Of a stretch of 64,000 nucleotides of DNA, positions 1 to 12,593 are shown one piece after another. The DNA is from Xestospongia muta. Taxonomy: Eukaryota; Porifera; Demospongiae; Haplosclerida; Petrosiidae. The stretch covers positions 3,043,876-3,107,875 of the forward strand of contig OY848918.1 in NCBI GenBank assembly GCA_963693285.1, written 5' to 3'. The first letter of the stretch is position 1. Every line of letters begins with the position of its first letter. Below the pieces are notes generated by a model. It saw only the letters and a list, made by a program, of their open reading frames with translations, was not told the origin of the DNA and made no database searches. Both the position numbers and the translations under genes were made by a program.

Positions 1-11
1 TATAAACTAAC

Positions 12-429
12 CTAATACTGTTAAAGTAGCTCCTCTCTTCTCATAACCATGTGAAATAAAACTGATCACAGTACATGAAATACTCATTCCATCATTAATA
101 GGTAGTGCTCTTATAGTTAGTACTGATGACCACACATCAACTGATATATTGTTAGTTGTTACTGATATCTCTCTGTCTTGATTACTGGGATCATTGGTTG
201 AAATACCATGTACTGTCCACTTCAATTTGTCTCCTATAGCTTCACAAGTAAACTTAGCCAGTGTATTAATTAGAGTGTTAACTGGTGAGGGAGCTACTGT
301 GATATTAGCTGCATTAAGAAAGAAGAAAAACAATTTGGAAACATTAATTTATCTATTACCATCAGTGTCTCTAATAGTATATAAAAGTCCCACAACAATC
401 AGAAAGATGGCTTTTTGATTTGTTGCCAT
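12..429 (-). CDS. 5' end of an Ig-superfamily receptor gene (signal and Ig exons), continues off the left edge
   Basis: Two exons on the minus strand. Exon 1 (360-429) encodes a start Met followed by a hydrophobic signal peptide of about 23 residues (MATNQKAIFLIVVGLLY...) and ends in phase 1 before GTAATA. Exon 2 (12-308) follows a CAG acceptor and encodes one Ig-like domain: first Cys in KFTC, core Trp in LKWTV, second Cys in SISCTV, and the family core DREISVTTNN. It ends in phase 1 before GTTAGT, as in every paralog of the window. The FN3 exons must lie to the left. The start is chosen because the same MATxxxAIFLI signal begins other paralogs. No defect is visible, but intactness of the whole gene cannot be judged. 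Confidence 0.75.
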
Positions 430-545
430 AGTTTGCAGATCTTGCAAACATTTGTACCCAAAATGGAAAGTAAATAAGTATATTTATAACATTATAATAA
501 TAGTCATAGCAAGTTGTCAAAAATAGTGCTACCCTTTAGCTTCAA
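430..545 (-). promoter_or_regulatory. conserved upstream block of the leftmost receptor gene
   Basis: Read on the minus strand, this stretch carries the elements found just before the ATG of the plus-strand paralogs: CTATGACTATTATTATAATG, a short run of T/A, then CTTTCCATTTTG and a GCAAGA-CTGCA segment. Conservation immediately before the start codon in six loci suggests core promoter plus 5' UTR. No TATA box or Inr was assigned with certainty. Confidence 0.45.
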
Positions 546-1720
546 TTAACAAACAATGAAGATCTGCATGGCTTAAAATATTACATTGCCCAATTGCAAG
601 GTATGTTTAATTATCTGATTTACTTTAATTAAACCATTTAATTGTAAATGTCATTTAGATAATGCATGCATATGTACTGACTTTTGGAACAAGGCTATGT
701 CAGCTTGTCAAAGGGGCTGGTTAGCTTTATGACTAGACTAATGTTCTATATAATTGTTGAATGTTTTTAATGCAATTGTTTTGCAGGCAATTGTAAACTA
801 CTGTCACCATCACCTTACGAGGTAGGTAAGCTGAACTAAAAACATTAATTTGGGTTACTCAGCAAGTTAGCAGCATAGACATTTGTATGTGTATGTGTAA
901 GTGTGTGTGTGATGTGTATGTACCATAGCTGTGAGTCAGATGATAATTTGAGCACCTGACATCTTGATAATGTTTTACCTATATGAGGATAGTCTTATGA
1001 AGCCAGCCATTTTCTTAGAGAGGATAAACATTAAGCAAAGTAGTACTGGGTTGAGTCAGAAAAAATGGCCACTCCATTCAATCTATCATTAAGCATGGTG
1101 ATGCTTAATATGTAGGGATGGGCCAGCAAAAATGTTGCATGAGATGTCTATATTACAAGGACATTAGTTAACATGAAATAATTAACAGTCTAGAGAGATA
1201 AAAAGTTACAAGCAAAAGAAAATTAAACAGCCATTATAGATCTATATGCTTTCTAGCAGTTCAAGTATAGCGGAAGCAAGAAATCCTATTTTCTTTGGGA
1301 ACTTTAACAAAATTTGTTATTGAGCTTTTAATTTTGCTATATAGTATAATTGCACTGAGTATGGACATCATTAAAAAGACATCATGATATATACATGGGA
1401 TGTGAAGTAAGGTATTTATAATCTAACCAATGTTGAAAAATGATAAAAATTATGACTTCTAAGAAATATAAAGACATAAAAGAATAAAGAGTGCTAAACT
1501 ATATTTATCTAGTACCAGTAAAGACCAAATACTACCTTTATGTTCTATAACCAAATTTAAGTAATATTGTATTATATATTAGATACACTGATTATTTTAA
1601 TATTGTCTGTATAAATGCAAAGTTTTAAGGAAAAAAAAAACATATACTGTGACAGCTAGCTCACGATATATAGTAGATGGTATTATTCTAACAAAGCATG
1701 CATCTGAAATTTACTAACAG
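546..1720. other. intergenic, no gene recognised
   Basis: AT-rich sequence with no spliceable open frame seen. At about 1560-1690 it holds a worn copy of a block that recurs at 58.56-58.70 kb. That block contains a short piece of the Cys-domain exon (CTGTGACAGCTAG, TAGTAGATGGT), showing that the exon relic and its flank were duplicated together. Confidence 0.5.
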
Positions 1721-4104
1721 ATCATAGTAATCAAGACAGAGAGATATCAGTAACTACTAACAATATATCAGTTGATGTGTGGTCATCAGTACTAACTATA
1801 AGAGCACTACCTATTAATGATGGGATAAGTATCAGATGTACTGTGATCAGTTTTAGTTCATGTGATTTTGAGAAGAAAGATGCTACTTTAATAATTAGAG
1901 GTTAGCTATTGTGCAGTGAAGCTACTTGCAGCGTGCTGCGTACACAATCTGTTTATAGACCATATAACACAGTATATTTGAAATCAATTGACAAGAAAAC
2001 CTTAAATTGATAGCATATACTTAATTCCTGTTAGCTGTACTTTCTGAACAACTAAAACAACTGTGACTTAGTACCACACATATATCATTACATATGTGAT
2101 GAAGATATTATAACAGATGCTTGCCTGTATATATAATTATTTCAAAAACTGCATTAACATCAATATTTAATTTATTGCAATATTTTCAGCTTAGAATAAC
2201 GTAGGACTTCTCGATTGGCCCAACAACTGCAGTGTTCCAAATGGTGGATTTGACAACGTATCATGTTTAATACAATAATTATGTCATTCACTTCCGTTTT
2301 TCTGTATGCGATAATAATTATCACCTTAACAACCAAAGATTTCATTAATTAAGTTTGTAGGCTACAAATTATGAATACAATATAATAGCCTGATATAGCT
2401 ATACACCTTTAGCATTCATGCATACATGTCGCACTTTCAATATTCTGTAATAGATGCCAAATGCAATATGGCGACAGAGTCTGATGAAAGCTCAGTGCTG
2501 TGGACAGTAAGTTCTTTATTTCATATTGACCTGACTCAGGCTATATAAGATATTTTATGCTCACAGCTACTTAAAACATTTATGTGAAGTCAGGCATATG
2601 AGTATCCTCTATCATTTTACTCTAATGATATTCCACAAGGGAGTATTACAACATATCATGTTATTGTTCAGGATATGAATGGTATTGTACTGATAAATAC
2701 TTATACAACTGATACTATTTATAATAATGGATTTTCTAACAACATCACAATATGTGATATTTATACTGTTATTATAACAGCTTTTACTTAACAATACACA
2801 TCAATTGATATTATTAGCTCAACAAGAGAATACTCAGGAAGTAAGTTGGTAAAACATTATCAAATATAGTGACTGATATTCTATTACAGATTATATAATT
2901 GAAAAAAACTATACTGTGGTATTTGATGACCTAAAAAACAATTTCACTGTACAGTTTAAATTAAAGGTATAATATTATATTTATTGTATAATGGATATAA
3001 ATGTTATTATTTCAAGGTCACTGGTACACCTAGACTGTGTAATAGTCTGTTATATGGTACAACTGAATATGACAATATTGTGACAACTTATCATCTTCAA
3101 TATATTGGAAACACTACTAATAATGATGATGTCATTATCAGTTATAATATTACTGGTCTGGATCCATTTAATAACTACAATTTTACTGTATATATCACAG
3201 ACTATTTTAACAACACAAAAGACCAAGATCATATTGTGTTTAGTGAGTTAACAAATTTATTATTTATTATGAATCAAAATTTCTTATAGCAACCTATTAT
3301 GTCCAAGGACTCACTCTACAGTACTACTCTGATAATGGATCAGTTATTGTAGAGTGTAGGTTTGCTGAGAGATCTACTGCTGATGGATGCCATGTGATAT
3401 TTAGAGAGTCTTCTGAAGAAACTGTAAAGTCTATTAATATAACTAAATCCAGTCTAGAGGAGAGTAGAGTATACCAGTATATAACTCTACCAGTTAGTGG
3501 TAACTATACTGTGACAATTCACGTGTAGTAAATGGTACTATCATAACTAACCCATCTTTTGTGTACCCTCAAGTACTGGAGTATATCTTACTACTACCAT
3601 ATCCTACTGAGACTGTTGTTCCTACCAGTAAGTAATAACTATTGTGTATTGTTCTACATATAAATTTCGAGGTACAACATTAAGTGATGAGACCACAGTC
3701 TCTGTGTTGATCAGCGACATCACTATTACAGCTGGTATAACTTTGATAATGATATCAGTATACTCAAAAGAACCTACTATTTTGTTAAGTAAATAAGATA
3801 AGTAATTATTAATATTTTATATGCTAATTAGGTACCAATCACTTTGTGTTCATCCTCATTACTATTACTAGTAGTACAGTCAGTATTGTAGTAATAATTG
3901 TTATTGCTATAATAGTGATAGCTACTAGTATTACTGTATATTGGAGGAAGAAGAAGAGAGAGCAATATGAAGTTGGATATGAGTAAGGTTGTATTTACAA
4001 ACTAATATTTTGATGTTATTTGATATAGTTAATCAGCAAGAAATTACTACTAATCCTGCATATGAAGAAGGTAAACTATATAGTTATTAGCTAATGTAAT
4101 CATG

Positions 4105-4144
<40 letters not shown>

Positions 4145-4272
4145 ACAGATTGGAGATGAAAAGTAGAAGAGTGGAGTTAGAGACTAATCCATCATATATA
4201 ATAGTGCAGCCTAGTAGGACATGTACTGCTGAGTATGAAAATGTAATAGTCAGTACATCGCATCAATTTTGA
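1721..4272 (+). pseudogene. one-Ig NPxY-tail receptor pseudogene, 5' truncated
   Basis: Exons recognisable by homology to the gene at 12594-14934: 3' half of the Ig exon (about 1727-1900), truncated FN3 exon (about 2600-2840), exons 4 (2890-2966), 5 (3017-3242), 6 (3290-3627), stalk (3672-3788), TM (3832-about 3984) and two tail exons (4029-4070, 4142-4272). Signal peptide and first Ig Cys are missing. Further lesions: an in-frame TAA in the FN3 exon where paralogs read GAA of the FTEQY motif (near 2790), a frameshift in exon 6 near 3522, and loss of the normal donor after the TM exon (GTTGGATATGAGTAAGG instead of GTTGGAGGTATG). The tail nevertheless still encodes NPAY, NPSY and YENV. Orientation is opposite to the intact copies of this type. 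Confidence 0.8.
4107..4141. repeat. (TA)n microsatellite
   Basis: Uninterrupted TA dinucleotides in the last intron of the receptor pseudogene, ending right at its acceptor TATATAG. Paralogs have a shorter TATATATA tract at the same place (12726-12735, 48258-48270), so this is expansion of a pre-existing polypyrimidine-free acceptor context. Confidence 0.85.
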
Positions 4273-4809
4273 CTTCATAATGTTTTCTTAAATACCTCTA
4301 TTATACAAGTTGAATACATTATTGTTATTCTCTACATAGTAAATTTTCTTTTCTTTTAATAATGCTGATATTACGATAAGTATTAACTGTTTTTTGAATT
4401 GACAACAGAAATTTATGATATCGATACTATTCAACTGTATAGGTAGTATCATAATAGAGATATTACTCTCAAATCACTTAACTTTCATTCTTACCATTAT
4501 CTACTTTTTGAATGGAATATATTTACTCATAGCATACATAATTCAGATAATACATGTTCACTAACAACTCTAACATTTTGTATACTTTTTAAAAAACACA
4601 AATAGCAACAGCTAGTGTTAAGAGTATGAAACAGAAACATACATTGATAATATTTGATACAACCAAAATAAAAATGATTGATGATTGATGGTAAGTATAT
4701 TGCTCTACCCACTGATAATACTCCAGTACTGTGTACTGTCATTAGTAAACCCTTTAACACAATGGTAATAACAATTTATTAGTCATCATTATTAGTGATA
4801 TTATTACAG

Positions 4810-4953
4810 ATATCAGATAACAGGGCTGGACTAGAAGTCAAAGCTAACGTGTCAGAACCAAGCACAGATGCTGGAGCTCTGGTTGTGATGAATGGCATTC
4901 TTATGTTACATCAAGGAGTAGACTGTGTACAACAACAAGAAATAAACACTTGA
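4810..4953 (+). pseudogene. orphan last cytoplasmic exon of a type (iii) receptor
   Basis: After a TTACAG acceptor, 144 bp are open in phase 0 and end in TGA; the protein begins ISDNRAGLEVK and includes ALVVMNG. The same exon, ILDNRAGLGVK...LVVMNG, is the last exon of the receptor at 54558-57674 (57522-57674). No TM or earlier tail exon of that type precedes it here; the neighbour upstream is an NPxY-type pseudogene. It is therefore an orphan exon or a hybrid end of that pseudogene. The downstream 4990-5060 resembles 57.72-57.78 kb but lacks the acceptor and has a stop. Confidence 0.6.
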
Positions 4954-5924
4954 CTTTCTAACCTATTTTATTTATTAATTGGAATTGTAATTGGTTATGA
5001 ACATCCTAGTCCTGATATTTCCTTTGATAATGGAATTAATTCTTGAATTGTGCTAGTCCTAAATAATATTACTTTATTTTTCTAATCATTCAAGAATCAA
5101 TCTTTTGTCTTGGATGAAGTAAATTAATTGGTACCTGGCTATGTAACACAGCATATTATTGATCTTTGATTAAAATGAAAAGCATTAATGTGTAATTGCC
5201 ATGTTGTCGCCATATATGAGAACTTACTAATAAACACTTAAAGTAAAATAGGCAACAGGATTGTATGTGAAGATTTATTACTTTATGCAGGTGATGTAAA
5301 TCTATAGTGACAGTTCATGTAAGGCTCTGTTTCTTTGCTAACTTGTATATTTTGTAGACTTAGTGTAACTCTTGCAACACTTACCATATCGGTAGTCTCA
5401 TGACAGCAACAGCTCCTTCTAGTGTTAAGGTAAGTAAAATTTGCCATAACTTCAACACGAAACATTATTATAATAATTCATTTGTTGAAATTGTAGATAA
5501 TTGTATTTTGTGCTAATAATAGTTTTATTGGAACACTTGTTCTGTCTTGCCTGTGCTTTTTTGAAAGGTCTTTCTGACTTTCCAAACTTTGTCTCTGTTG
5601 ACAGTCTTTTATCCAGAACAACTTACTAGTACTTAACTTTTACCATTACTCTGTGAAGTTTTGTAGCTGTAGACACTGTCGTTGCCGAGTTAGAGCAAAT
5701 CAAAGTGCACTGCCAGCTAACAGACAGACATACAGACATAAACCAAGTACTGTAACTCTCACCCACTCAGTGAGTGACGAAGGTTAATAAGACGTTTCCC
5801 TCAAAATATTTATCATTCCTCCATTCCTCAACCTCCTTTCTTTGTTCTATAATATTTTCTGTACTAATATTTACTCACTCTGGGGACAAATCTTTGAATT
5901 GCTAACTCTATATATGTTCAAGCA
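4954..5924. other. intergenic, degraded duplicated sequence
   Basis: Up to about 5200 it matches the flank of the receptor at 57.7-58.47 kb, but about 600 bp containing two open exons there are absent here. A minus-strand stretch at 5283-5465 is open and ends in TAA, but no partner exons or start could be assigned, so it is not called a gene. Confidence 0.4.
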
Positions 5925-6091
5925 AATGTGCATGTGCTTTATTTTAGTGCTGTAAAGGGTGGCGCACCTTTTGGTTGCATAGCAATTTCCTATCACTATG
6001 ACTATTATTATAATGCTGTAAATATAGTTATGACTTTCCATTTTGAGAAATGATTTTTGCAAGAGCTGCAGTTCATTACAATACCTAAAGT
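5925..6091 (+). promoter_or_regulatory. conserved proximal upstream block
   Basis: Ends at the ATG of the receptor locus at 6092. It shares with 21545-21714, 40600-40763 and 54398-54557 the ordered pieces GTGCTTTAT, TTGGTTGCATAGCA, CTATGACTATTATTATAATG, TAAATATA, GACTTTCCATTTTGAG, TTTTTGCAAGAGCTGCAG and ACCTAAAG. Intergenic DNA farther out is not shared to this degree, so promoter or 5' UTR function is inferred. Confidence 0.5.
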
Positions 6092-9000
6092 ATGGCAACA
6101 AGTTACTGGATAATCTTTCTGATTTTTGCGAGACTTCTATTCAACAAGACTGATGCTGCTGGTAAAAATCATTAAATTAACACATTTTATCAGATCTTTC
6201 TCCTAGATATCATTACATCAGCTCCTTTATCAGTGTCTGCACAACTTAACACATTGGTAGATTTTCCCTGTCGCGGTATAGGAGATGAATTAGAGTGGAC
6301 AGTACAGGGCAATTTACTCACTGATCCCAGTAATCAAGACAGAGAGATATCAGTCATTACTAACAATGCATCTCGTGGTACACTGTCATCAGTACTAACT
6401 ATAAGAGCATTACCTATTAATGATGGGATAAGTGTTGGATGTGCTGTGATCAGTTTTAGTTTACGTGATTACGAGAAGAAAGGAGGTACTTTAACACTTA
6501 AAGGTTAGTACATGTGTGAAGATTTTCCACTATATTTTCATATTAACCTAGAAAACGTTTTTAAAAACATTGTATGCATAAATTAAATTACTTACAAGTA
6601 CTTCACATGCTTACAAGGACTTTGCCCTATATAATGTATTGTAATTATTATATATTATATAGAGCAAAGTCCTTTTACATTGAAGCCACTTGCTGTGTGT
6701 ACTAATAGTGTACACAATCTGTTTTATAGCATAGCACACTACTTGAAATATTAATTGACATGAAGGTGGCCTTAATTTTGAGCATTTTTAGACAACTAAA
6801 TAAATATGGCTACCAAACGTATAGCTATTGTTGATCATATGTAACCAAGATGTAAGTGACCATTGCCTGTATATATAATACCACATCAGCTCAAAAGAAC
6901 ATATATAATTTTTCAGCTGGCCTAGCACTTGCAGATAGAGTAATGCTGAAGCAAAAACTTAAGACAGTTATATTATTGTTATTCTATAGGTGTTTCATCT
7001 GTTGAAAATCTTGAATTAAATTTTAATAACAACCCTTTCTTAACCTGGTCTCCTCCATCATTTTACTCTGATGACATTCCACAAGAAATTATTACAACAT
7101 ATCATGTTCATGTTGAGAGTCAAGATCACTCTGTAATAGCAGATGTTATTACAACTAATAACTTCTATCAGTTACCTAATAACCTCACAGAATGTGGCAT
7201 TTATACTGCTAGTGTTAAGGCTATTATTGAGCAATACAGTTCACCAACTACAACTACTACTGAACAATATACTGGAAGTAAGATCATATCAATCATTGAT
7301 TAATGTCTTATTGTTATATCAGATTGTACTACTCATTTAATAAAATTTGATTATATCAATGATTCAAAAGACATTTCTGCAACACGAATACAGTTTACCA
7401 CCAATGTAAGAACTAATGCAAAAAGTACAACTGGTAAATCATAAAATATTAATGCTTCAGTATTAATTCAGTTTCTCCTTTTAAATAGCTCATGTCATAG
7501 AAGCTCCCTCATCAGTTACTGTACCAATTAATACATGGGTGAACTTTACCTGTAAGGGTACAGGAGATATACTGGAGTGGTATGTACAGGGTAATTCACT
7601 CATTGATCCCAGTAATGAAGACAGAGAGTTATATGTTACTACTAAAAACATATCAAGTAATACGTGGTCATCAGTACTAACTATAAGAGCACTACCTATA
7701 AATGATGGGATAAGTGTTGCATGTGTTGTGATCAGTTTTAATCCACATGGCTTTGTAGAAAAAGGAGCTACTTTAACAATTCAAGGTTAGCTTCTACTGT
7801 AATTTGTTATACTGAGAATGCACTTGGCTGATAAATGTTGTTAAAAATGAAATGAATCCAAAATGTGTGTATATCACGACAAAAAATAGCCAATTTTATC
7901 CAAATGACCAAACTATTCCCACTATATGGTATGTATACTATCACACTAGGATTTTTTCTGACCTGGCTCAGGCTATATAAGACCTTTTATGATCACAGAT
8001 ATTTATAACACATTTAATGACAAGTCAGGCATATAAGTGTCTTTGAGAATTGTCATAATGATACTATTAAAAGTGACAGTATATAATGAGAGTTAAAAAT
8101 TTATTTTGGGCCCTATCTATTATTACTGAAATACACGGTTTAAATACTACCAAAACAGTACAGATACTAAATTGAATTAATAGTAGTCCACATGCTTTTG
8201 TAAAAGAGGTAAGAAAGGTCTCATTCCATGAATGGAACATAAGATGTTGTTCAATAAAGACTCTTATTTAAGTTGATTAATTTACTTCTAGTAAAAAGAA
8301 TTTATCAGGCCTATATATCTAAAAATTTCATTACTAAAACAGTTTTACTTGGTCAGTTCCCAATAAGTTGACTGCAAATTATACTTAAATTATTATACTG
8401 AATTTCTATAGGTATTTCTTCTGTCGAGCATTTTTTTTCTCTTTAAACAACAACCTTTCCTTAACCTGGTCTCCTCCATCATTTTACTCTGATGACATTC
8501 CACAAGGAAGTATTACAACATATCATGTTTATGTTAAGAGTCAAGATGGCTCTATAATAATGAATGTAAATACAACTGATAGTTTTCATCAGTTACCTAA
8601 TAAGTTAAAAGTGTGTCACATTTATACTGCTAATATCACAGCTTTTATTGAACAATACACATCAATTAATGTTAGTGCTACAAAAGAATACTCTGGAAGT
8701 AAGTTGACAATATATTATTAAATATAGTGATTGATACTCTATTACAGATTATATAGTTGAAATACAAAATTATACTGTACAATTTACTCAGACTAGTAAT
8801 ACTGTCACTACAAAGTTCAAGTTAAAGGTATAGCATCTTATATACAACAAATTTTAAATGGAACATTTCATTATTATTTAAGGTCAATTCTACATTAAAA
8901 CTTTGTGATAGTCTGGTATTTGGTACAACTAGTACTGAAAATAACAAAAATGTAACAATTTATCATCTTCAAAAAAATGGAAAAAAAAATAAACATGAAA

Positions 9001-9700
9001 CAACTACCCATTATGAAATTACTGGTCTACATCCTTTGACTAACTACACTTTTACTGCATATATCACAGACTCTTTAAACAACACTAAAGACCAAGATCA
9101 TATCAACTTTAGTGAGTTTACACTTTTATATAATAGAACAACAATAATTTTGTCTTAATAATATAGCAACTTACAATGTCCAAGATCTCACTCTGCAATG
9201 CTTCTCTGATAATGGATCAATTTTTGTAGAGTGTTGGTTTGCTGAGAAATCTACTGCTGATGGATGTCATGTGATATTTAGAAAGTCTTCTAAAGGAACT
9301 TTAAAGTCTATTAATATGACTAAATCCAGTAAAAAGGAGAGTACAGTATACCAGTATATAACTCTACCAGTTAGTGGTAATTATACCGTGACAGTTCATG
9401 ATATAGTAGATGGTACTATCATAACTAACCCATCTTTTGTGTACCCTCGAGTACTGGAGTATAAGTTACCACTACCATCTCCTACTAAGACGGTTATTCC
9501 TGCCAGTAAGTAGTATATACTAACTCTGTGAACTATTCTATGATGTCTTATTAGGTACAACATCAATTGATATGACAGTTGACATAACCAGTACTACTAA
9601 TGTAGCTGTCACATCAACACCAAGTTCTTCTACTGTTCCTAAAGTGTCTATCGTATTAGTTGTGTATATAGTTGTTTTAGCACTAATAGTAGAGGTATAG
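6092..9700 (+). pseudogene. two-Ig receptor with one single-base frameshift
   Basis: Ten exons: signal 6092-6161, Ig1 6207-6503, FN3a 6990-7277, linker 7323-7433, Ig2 7489-7785, FN3b 8412-8698, 8748-8827, 8883-9111, Cys domain 9167-9505, stalk/TM 9555-9700. Splice sites and phases match the intact paralog at 21715-25275 throughout. FN3b is 287 bp instead of 288: one base is missing at a run of eight T near 8430, which brings TAA into frame a few codons later. All other exons are open. The last exon ends in a hydrophobic segment (VSIVLVVYIVVLALIVEV) and TAG with no cytoplasmic tail. Because the only defect is in a homopolymer, an assembly error is possible and the gene may be functional. Confidence 0.75.
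6615..6674. repeat. 21-bp inverted repeat in an intron
   Basis: Arms 6615-6635 and 6654-6674 (AAGGACTTTG...CAAAGTCCTT) are complementary with one mismatch around an AT-rich loop. It lies in the long intron after the Ig1 exon. The right arm recurs as GCAAAGTCCTT in the same intron of the paralogs near 41281 and 55062, where no left arm was seen. Confidence 0.65.
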
Positions 9701-11112
9701 TTAAGTTTGTATTGTTGTTACATAATAACTCAATAAGAGTACTTTGGTATAGTGAGTGCCATAAAAGCTAAAATGTAAACATATAGATATATACTGTAAT
9801 ATATATTGACATTTATTCCTATATATATTTATATATTATGAGTTGTTTTACTTACTTTTTATGTACTTTTATTTTATAGTTTGCTACTTGTTCCTATATA
9901 TGAGTTGTCTTATGTACAGGTTTAACAGATTTATCAGTCTAAGAGATGTTATGCTTGATGATGAGAGTATATGTCTAATTTATTCAGTAAATGGATAGCT
10001 TTCAATTAAATATGACGTTTTATATTATTGAACAGATTGCTTTAATTAGTATTAAAATGGTAAATGGAAAATAAGTTAATTATATATATCATTATATTAA
10101 CTTAGCACTCCTAGGATTTAGTTCTTCACATATGCATAGCTTTTATGTAGTTTTTAAAGAGATTCTAATCATCAAAGAATGTATTCATTCAACAGAATCA
10201 TATGTAATAACTAAGAAGAACATTAGTTAAAAACATTCATTGCTTTATCTTTTCAATTACTACTCACTTCAGCAAATTAATCAACAATTGTATAATATAG
10301 ATAAAGAACTATTACTGAGTTATACAAGGAGGCTCTCCAGAATACAATAAGAAAGCTGTAATGATACTTAATTCATTAAATCATAACTAGGATTACAAGT
10401 GTTGGCTTATCAGTAATACAATAACTATACTGATCTTCAAGCTGAACATCAAAGCAGGAAGTAATCTATATTTATTACCAGAAGTAGAAGACTAATATTG
10501 TTCGTTTGCATCCGTTTCTTTCCGTTAATATTAATTATTCATTTAAAAATGGAGAAGTAGTAAACTACTGAAATTACTTGATTTGAAATTCGTTTCAAAA
10601 GCGCTCAATTTGTGACACATGAAAGCTGATAGTGCGTTTGTAATTGTGCTACATCTGTGAAAATGGTGAAAATGGTGTTTTTTGATGTAACAATATTGTA
10701 AAAGTAAATGGTTTACACGTGACCAACATGAATCACTTGAATTGACAATTAAATGTATTGTAAATTGTACGAGGTCTTTATACCATTGTATTAACGTTAT
10801 AAATTTATGATTGCAATATCACTGTATAAATTTTTAAGCAAATGTATTGTAAATTATGCAATGTCTTCATACTATTGAACTAACATTGTAAATTTGTAAA
10901 TTATTTTTTCTAAAAGTTTTATAGATAATGTAATATTGTAATTAAAAAAGAACATTAAATAATAACAAAATAATACATTCAGATTGCAAAACGTAACATT
11001 TGCAGTGAATGTATTGAAAAAATTCCAACATTGTAAACTTAGTTAAATAATGTGTGGTCAATGAATGGAGAAAATGTGGTGATGTCATCTTCTGTCGACA
11101 GGGAGAGAGGAT

Positions 11113-11115
<3 letters not shown>
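9701..11115. other. duplicated 3' flank of the two-Ig receptor
   Basis: No gene. Almost the whole stretch is repeated at 25276-27005, starting with TTAAGTTTGTATTGTTG directly after the stop codon in both. The copy here lacks about 360 bp (26258-26618 in the other copy) holding a relic of a longer TM exon, so this copy has probably suffered a deletion. Confidence 0.7.

Positions 11116-11167
<52 letters not shown>
11116..11167. repeat. (GA)n microsatellite
   Basis: About 50 bp of GA dinucleotides. A minus-strand frame through it would encode only Leu/Ser repeats and is an artefact. A shorter, interrupted GA tract sits in the homologous flank near 46746-46767. Confidence 0.9.
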
Positions 11168-11171
<4 letters not shown>

Positions 11172-11599
11172 AATGATAAATAACCGAGACTGACGTATGA
11201 CATATAGGTGATATGATACCTTCAGTTTTCCAGGGCTAGCAATTGCATGGAATATTACTCAATATCTTGTCAGTATATATGGTCATCAGCACGTATCAAA
11301 AACCAAGGTATAACAACTGTAAAAGCACAAAAGTAATAGAGAAAACACGAAGCAACCAATTATAATGTATTATAGATGTAGTACTAGTGAATGTAATTAA
11401 TGTAGTAGAAAAGTATTACTTCAATGGAGGGTAATAACAATGGGACATCATGAGAGCCTCCATATAGCTGAAGTTTTTTTGTAACATCAGTTTAACTGAA
11501 CTGTCAGTTGATGTTGTGGATCATTTTACTGTACCACAATCACTAATGAAATTTGAAGATGTTTTTTGTTCCTTTTATAGTGATTATACATACAAAATA

Positions 11600-11750
11600 G
11601 TAGTGATATATAGCAATTGTATCCTCCCTACACAGGTGACACAAACAATTAATGATATTCACCAACTATCATGTTCAAATCAAACAATTAATAACAATCA
11701 GTATATTGTTGCATTTTATACCTGTGCTATTATGTAGGGATGACACAATT
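11600..11750. mobile_element. short MITE-like element, copy 1
   Basis: Bounded by CCTCCCTACACAGGTGACAC and TGTGCTATTATGTAGGGATG, whose ends are imperfect inverted repeats of a CATCCCTAC motif. Related copies lie near 15098-15250, 31643-31790, 47145-47285 and 50633-50830. No coding sequence, so non-autonomous if a transposon. Three copies lie in homologous receptor flanks and may have been duplicated with them. Confidence 0.45.
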
Positions 11751-11999
11751 AATTATCATCCTTACTATCTTGTTTCCATTATTTGTATTGAACTGACATT
11801 AGCTATTCCTTATTTACTTCATGTTTTTTATTTACTTGTTAGAATATCTAGTGTGTTGAAACTAAATAATAATTCAATGCTATTAATAGAGGATGTACTA
11901 TATCAAATTAAGTCATTATAAAAATCTTTATCACTATATTCTGGTAATTTGGTACCATAATATATATATAAATAATATATATATGTATGTATCTATGTG

Positions 12000-12290
12000 T
12001 ACATATTGACACTTCTCCACCCATTCACAAAACTCATTTGTTCCCTCTGGTCTCTCTCTCTGGAACTCTTTTCCCTACTCCAGTACTTCCCTCAATTCTT
12101 TAAGATGTAATGTAAAGAACTTTATATACTAACCTCATATCACTTATATCACTTAATCATTAGTTATCATTTTTATTTTAGTTGTATTTAATATTATCAT
12201 ATTATATTGTATGTTTCTGTTTGATACCCTTAACACTAGCTAATTGCTATTGGGTAGACTTTTGTCTTTGATTTAAAAAGCATAAAAAAT
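12000..12290 (+). mobile_element. LINE 3' fragment (end of reverse-transcriptase ORF), module copy 1
   Basis: One plus-strand frame reads SLWNSFPYSSTSLNSLRCN (about 12051-12110), the LWNSLP motif near the C-terminus of many CR1/L2/jockey-type LINE ORF2 proteins, followed by stops. Related copies lie at 27.12-27.38, 31.99-32.26 and 47.53-47.80 kb, each just downstream (in minus-strand terms) of a minus-strand receptor. The insertion therefore predates duplication of the module. Confidence 0.6.
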
Positions 12291-12593
12291 ATTAAAATTA
12301 TTAGTGGTCATGTATTATCAGACTCCAAAGACATATACTCTGGTCTACTCAAAAAGTGGATAATAGTAAGAATGAAAGTTTAGTAATACGAGAACATTGT
12401 CTCTATTTTGAAACTACCTAAACAGTTGAATAGTTAAGATATCATAATTTCTGTTGTCAATTCAAAAAGAAGTTAATACTTATCACAACAGAAGAATAAT
12501 TACAAGAAGAAAAATTTACCTACCGTACAGAGCAAAACAATAAATAGTGTATTCAACTTGTATAACAGAATTATGTAATAAAAAGCTGTGAAG

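Noticed and set aside
5283..5465. Minus-strand frame ending in TAA with a protein-like composition
   Set aside because: No acceptor, start or neighbouring exon could be tied to it, and it lies in decayed duplicated sequence. Kept only as a remark.
7278..7433. Ending the linker exon at the donor ACCAAT/GTAAGA (7405), as in type (iii) genes
   Set aside because: Using the later donor ACAACTG/GTAAAT (7433) joins in frame to the Ig2 exon, as in the intact paralog where the earlier donor does not exist.
10942..11172. 76-residue minus-strand frame with a Leu-Ser repeat
   Set aside because: It is a translation of the (GA)n microsatellite; no splice partners and no homologous frame at the matching flank.
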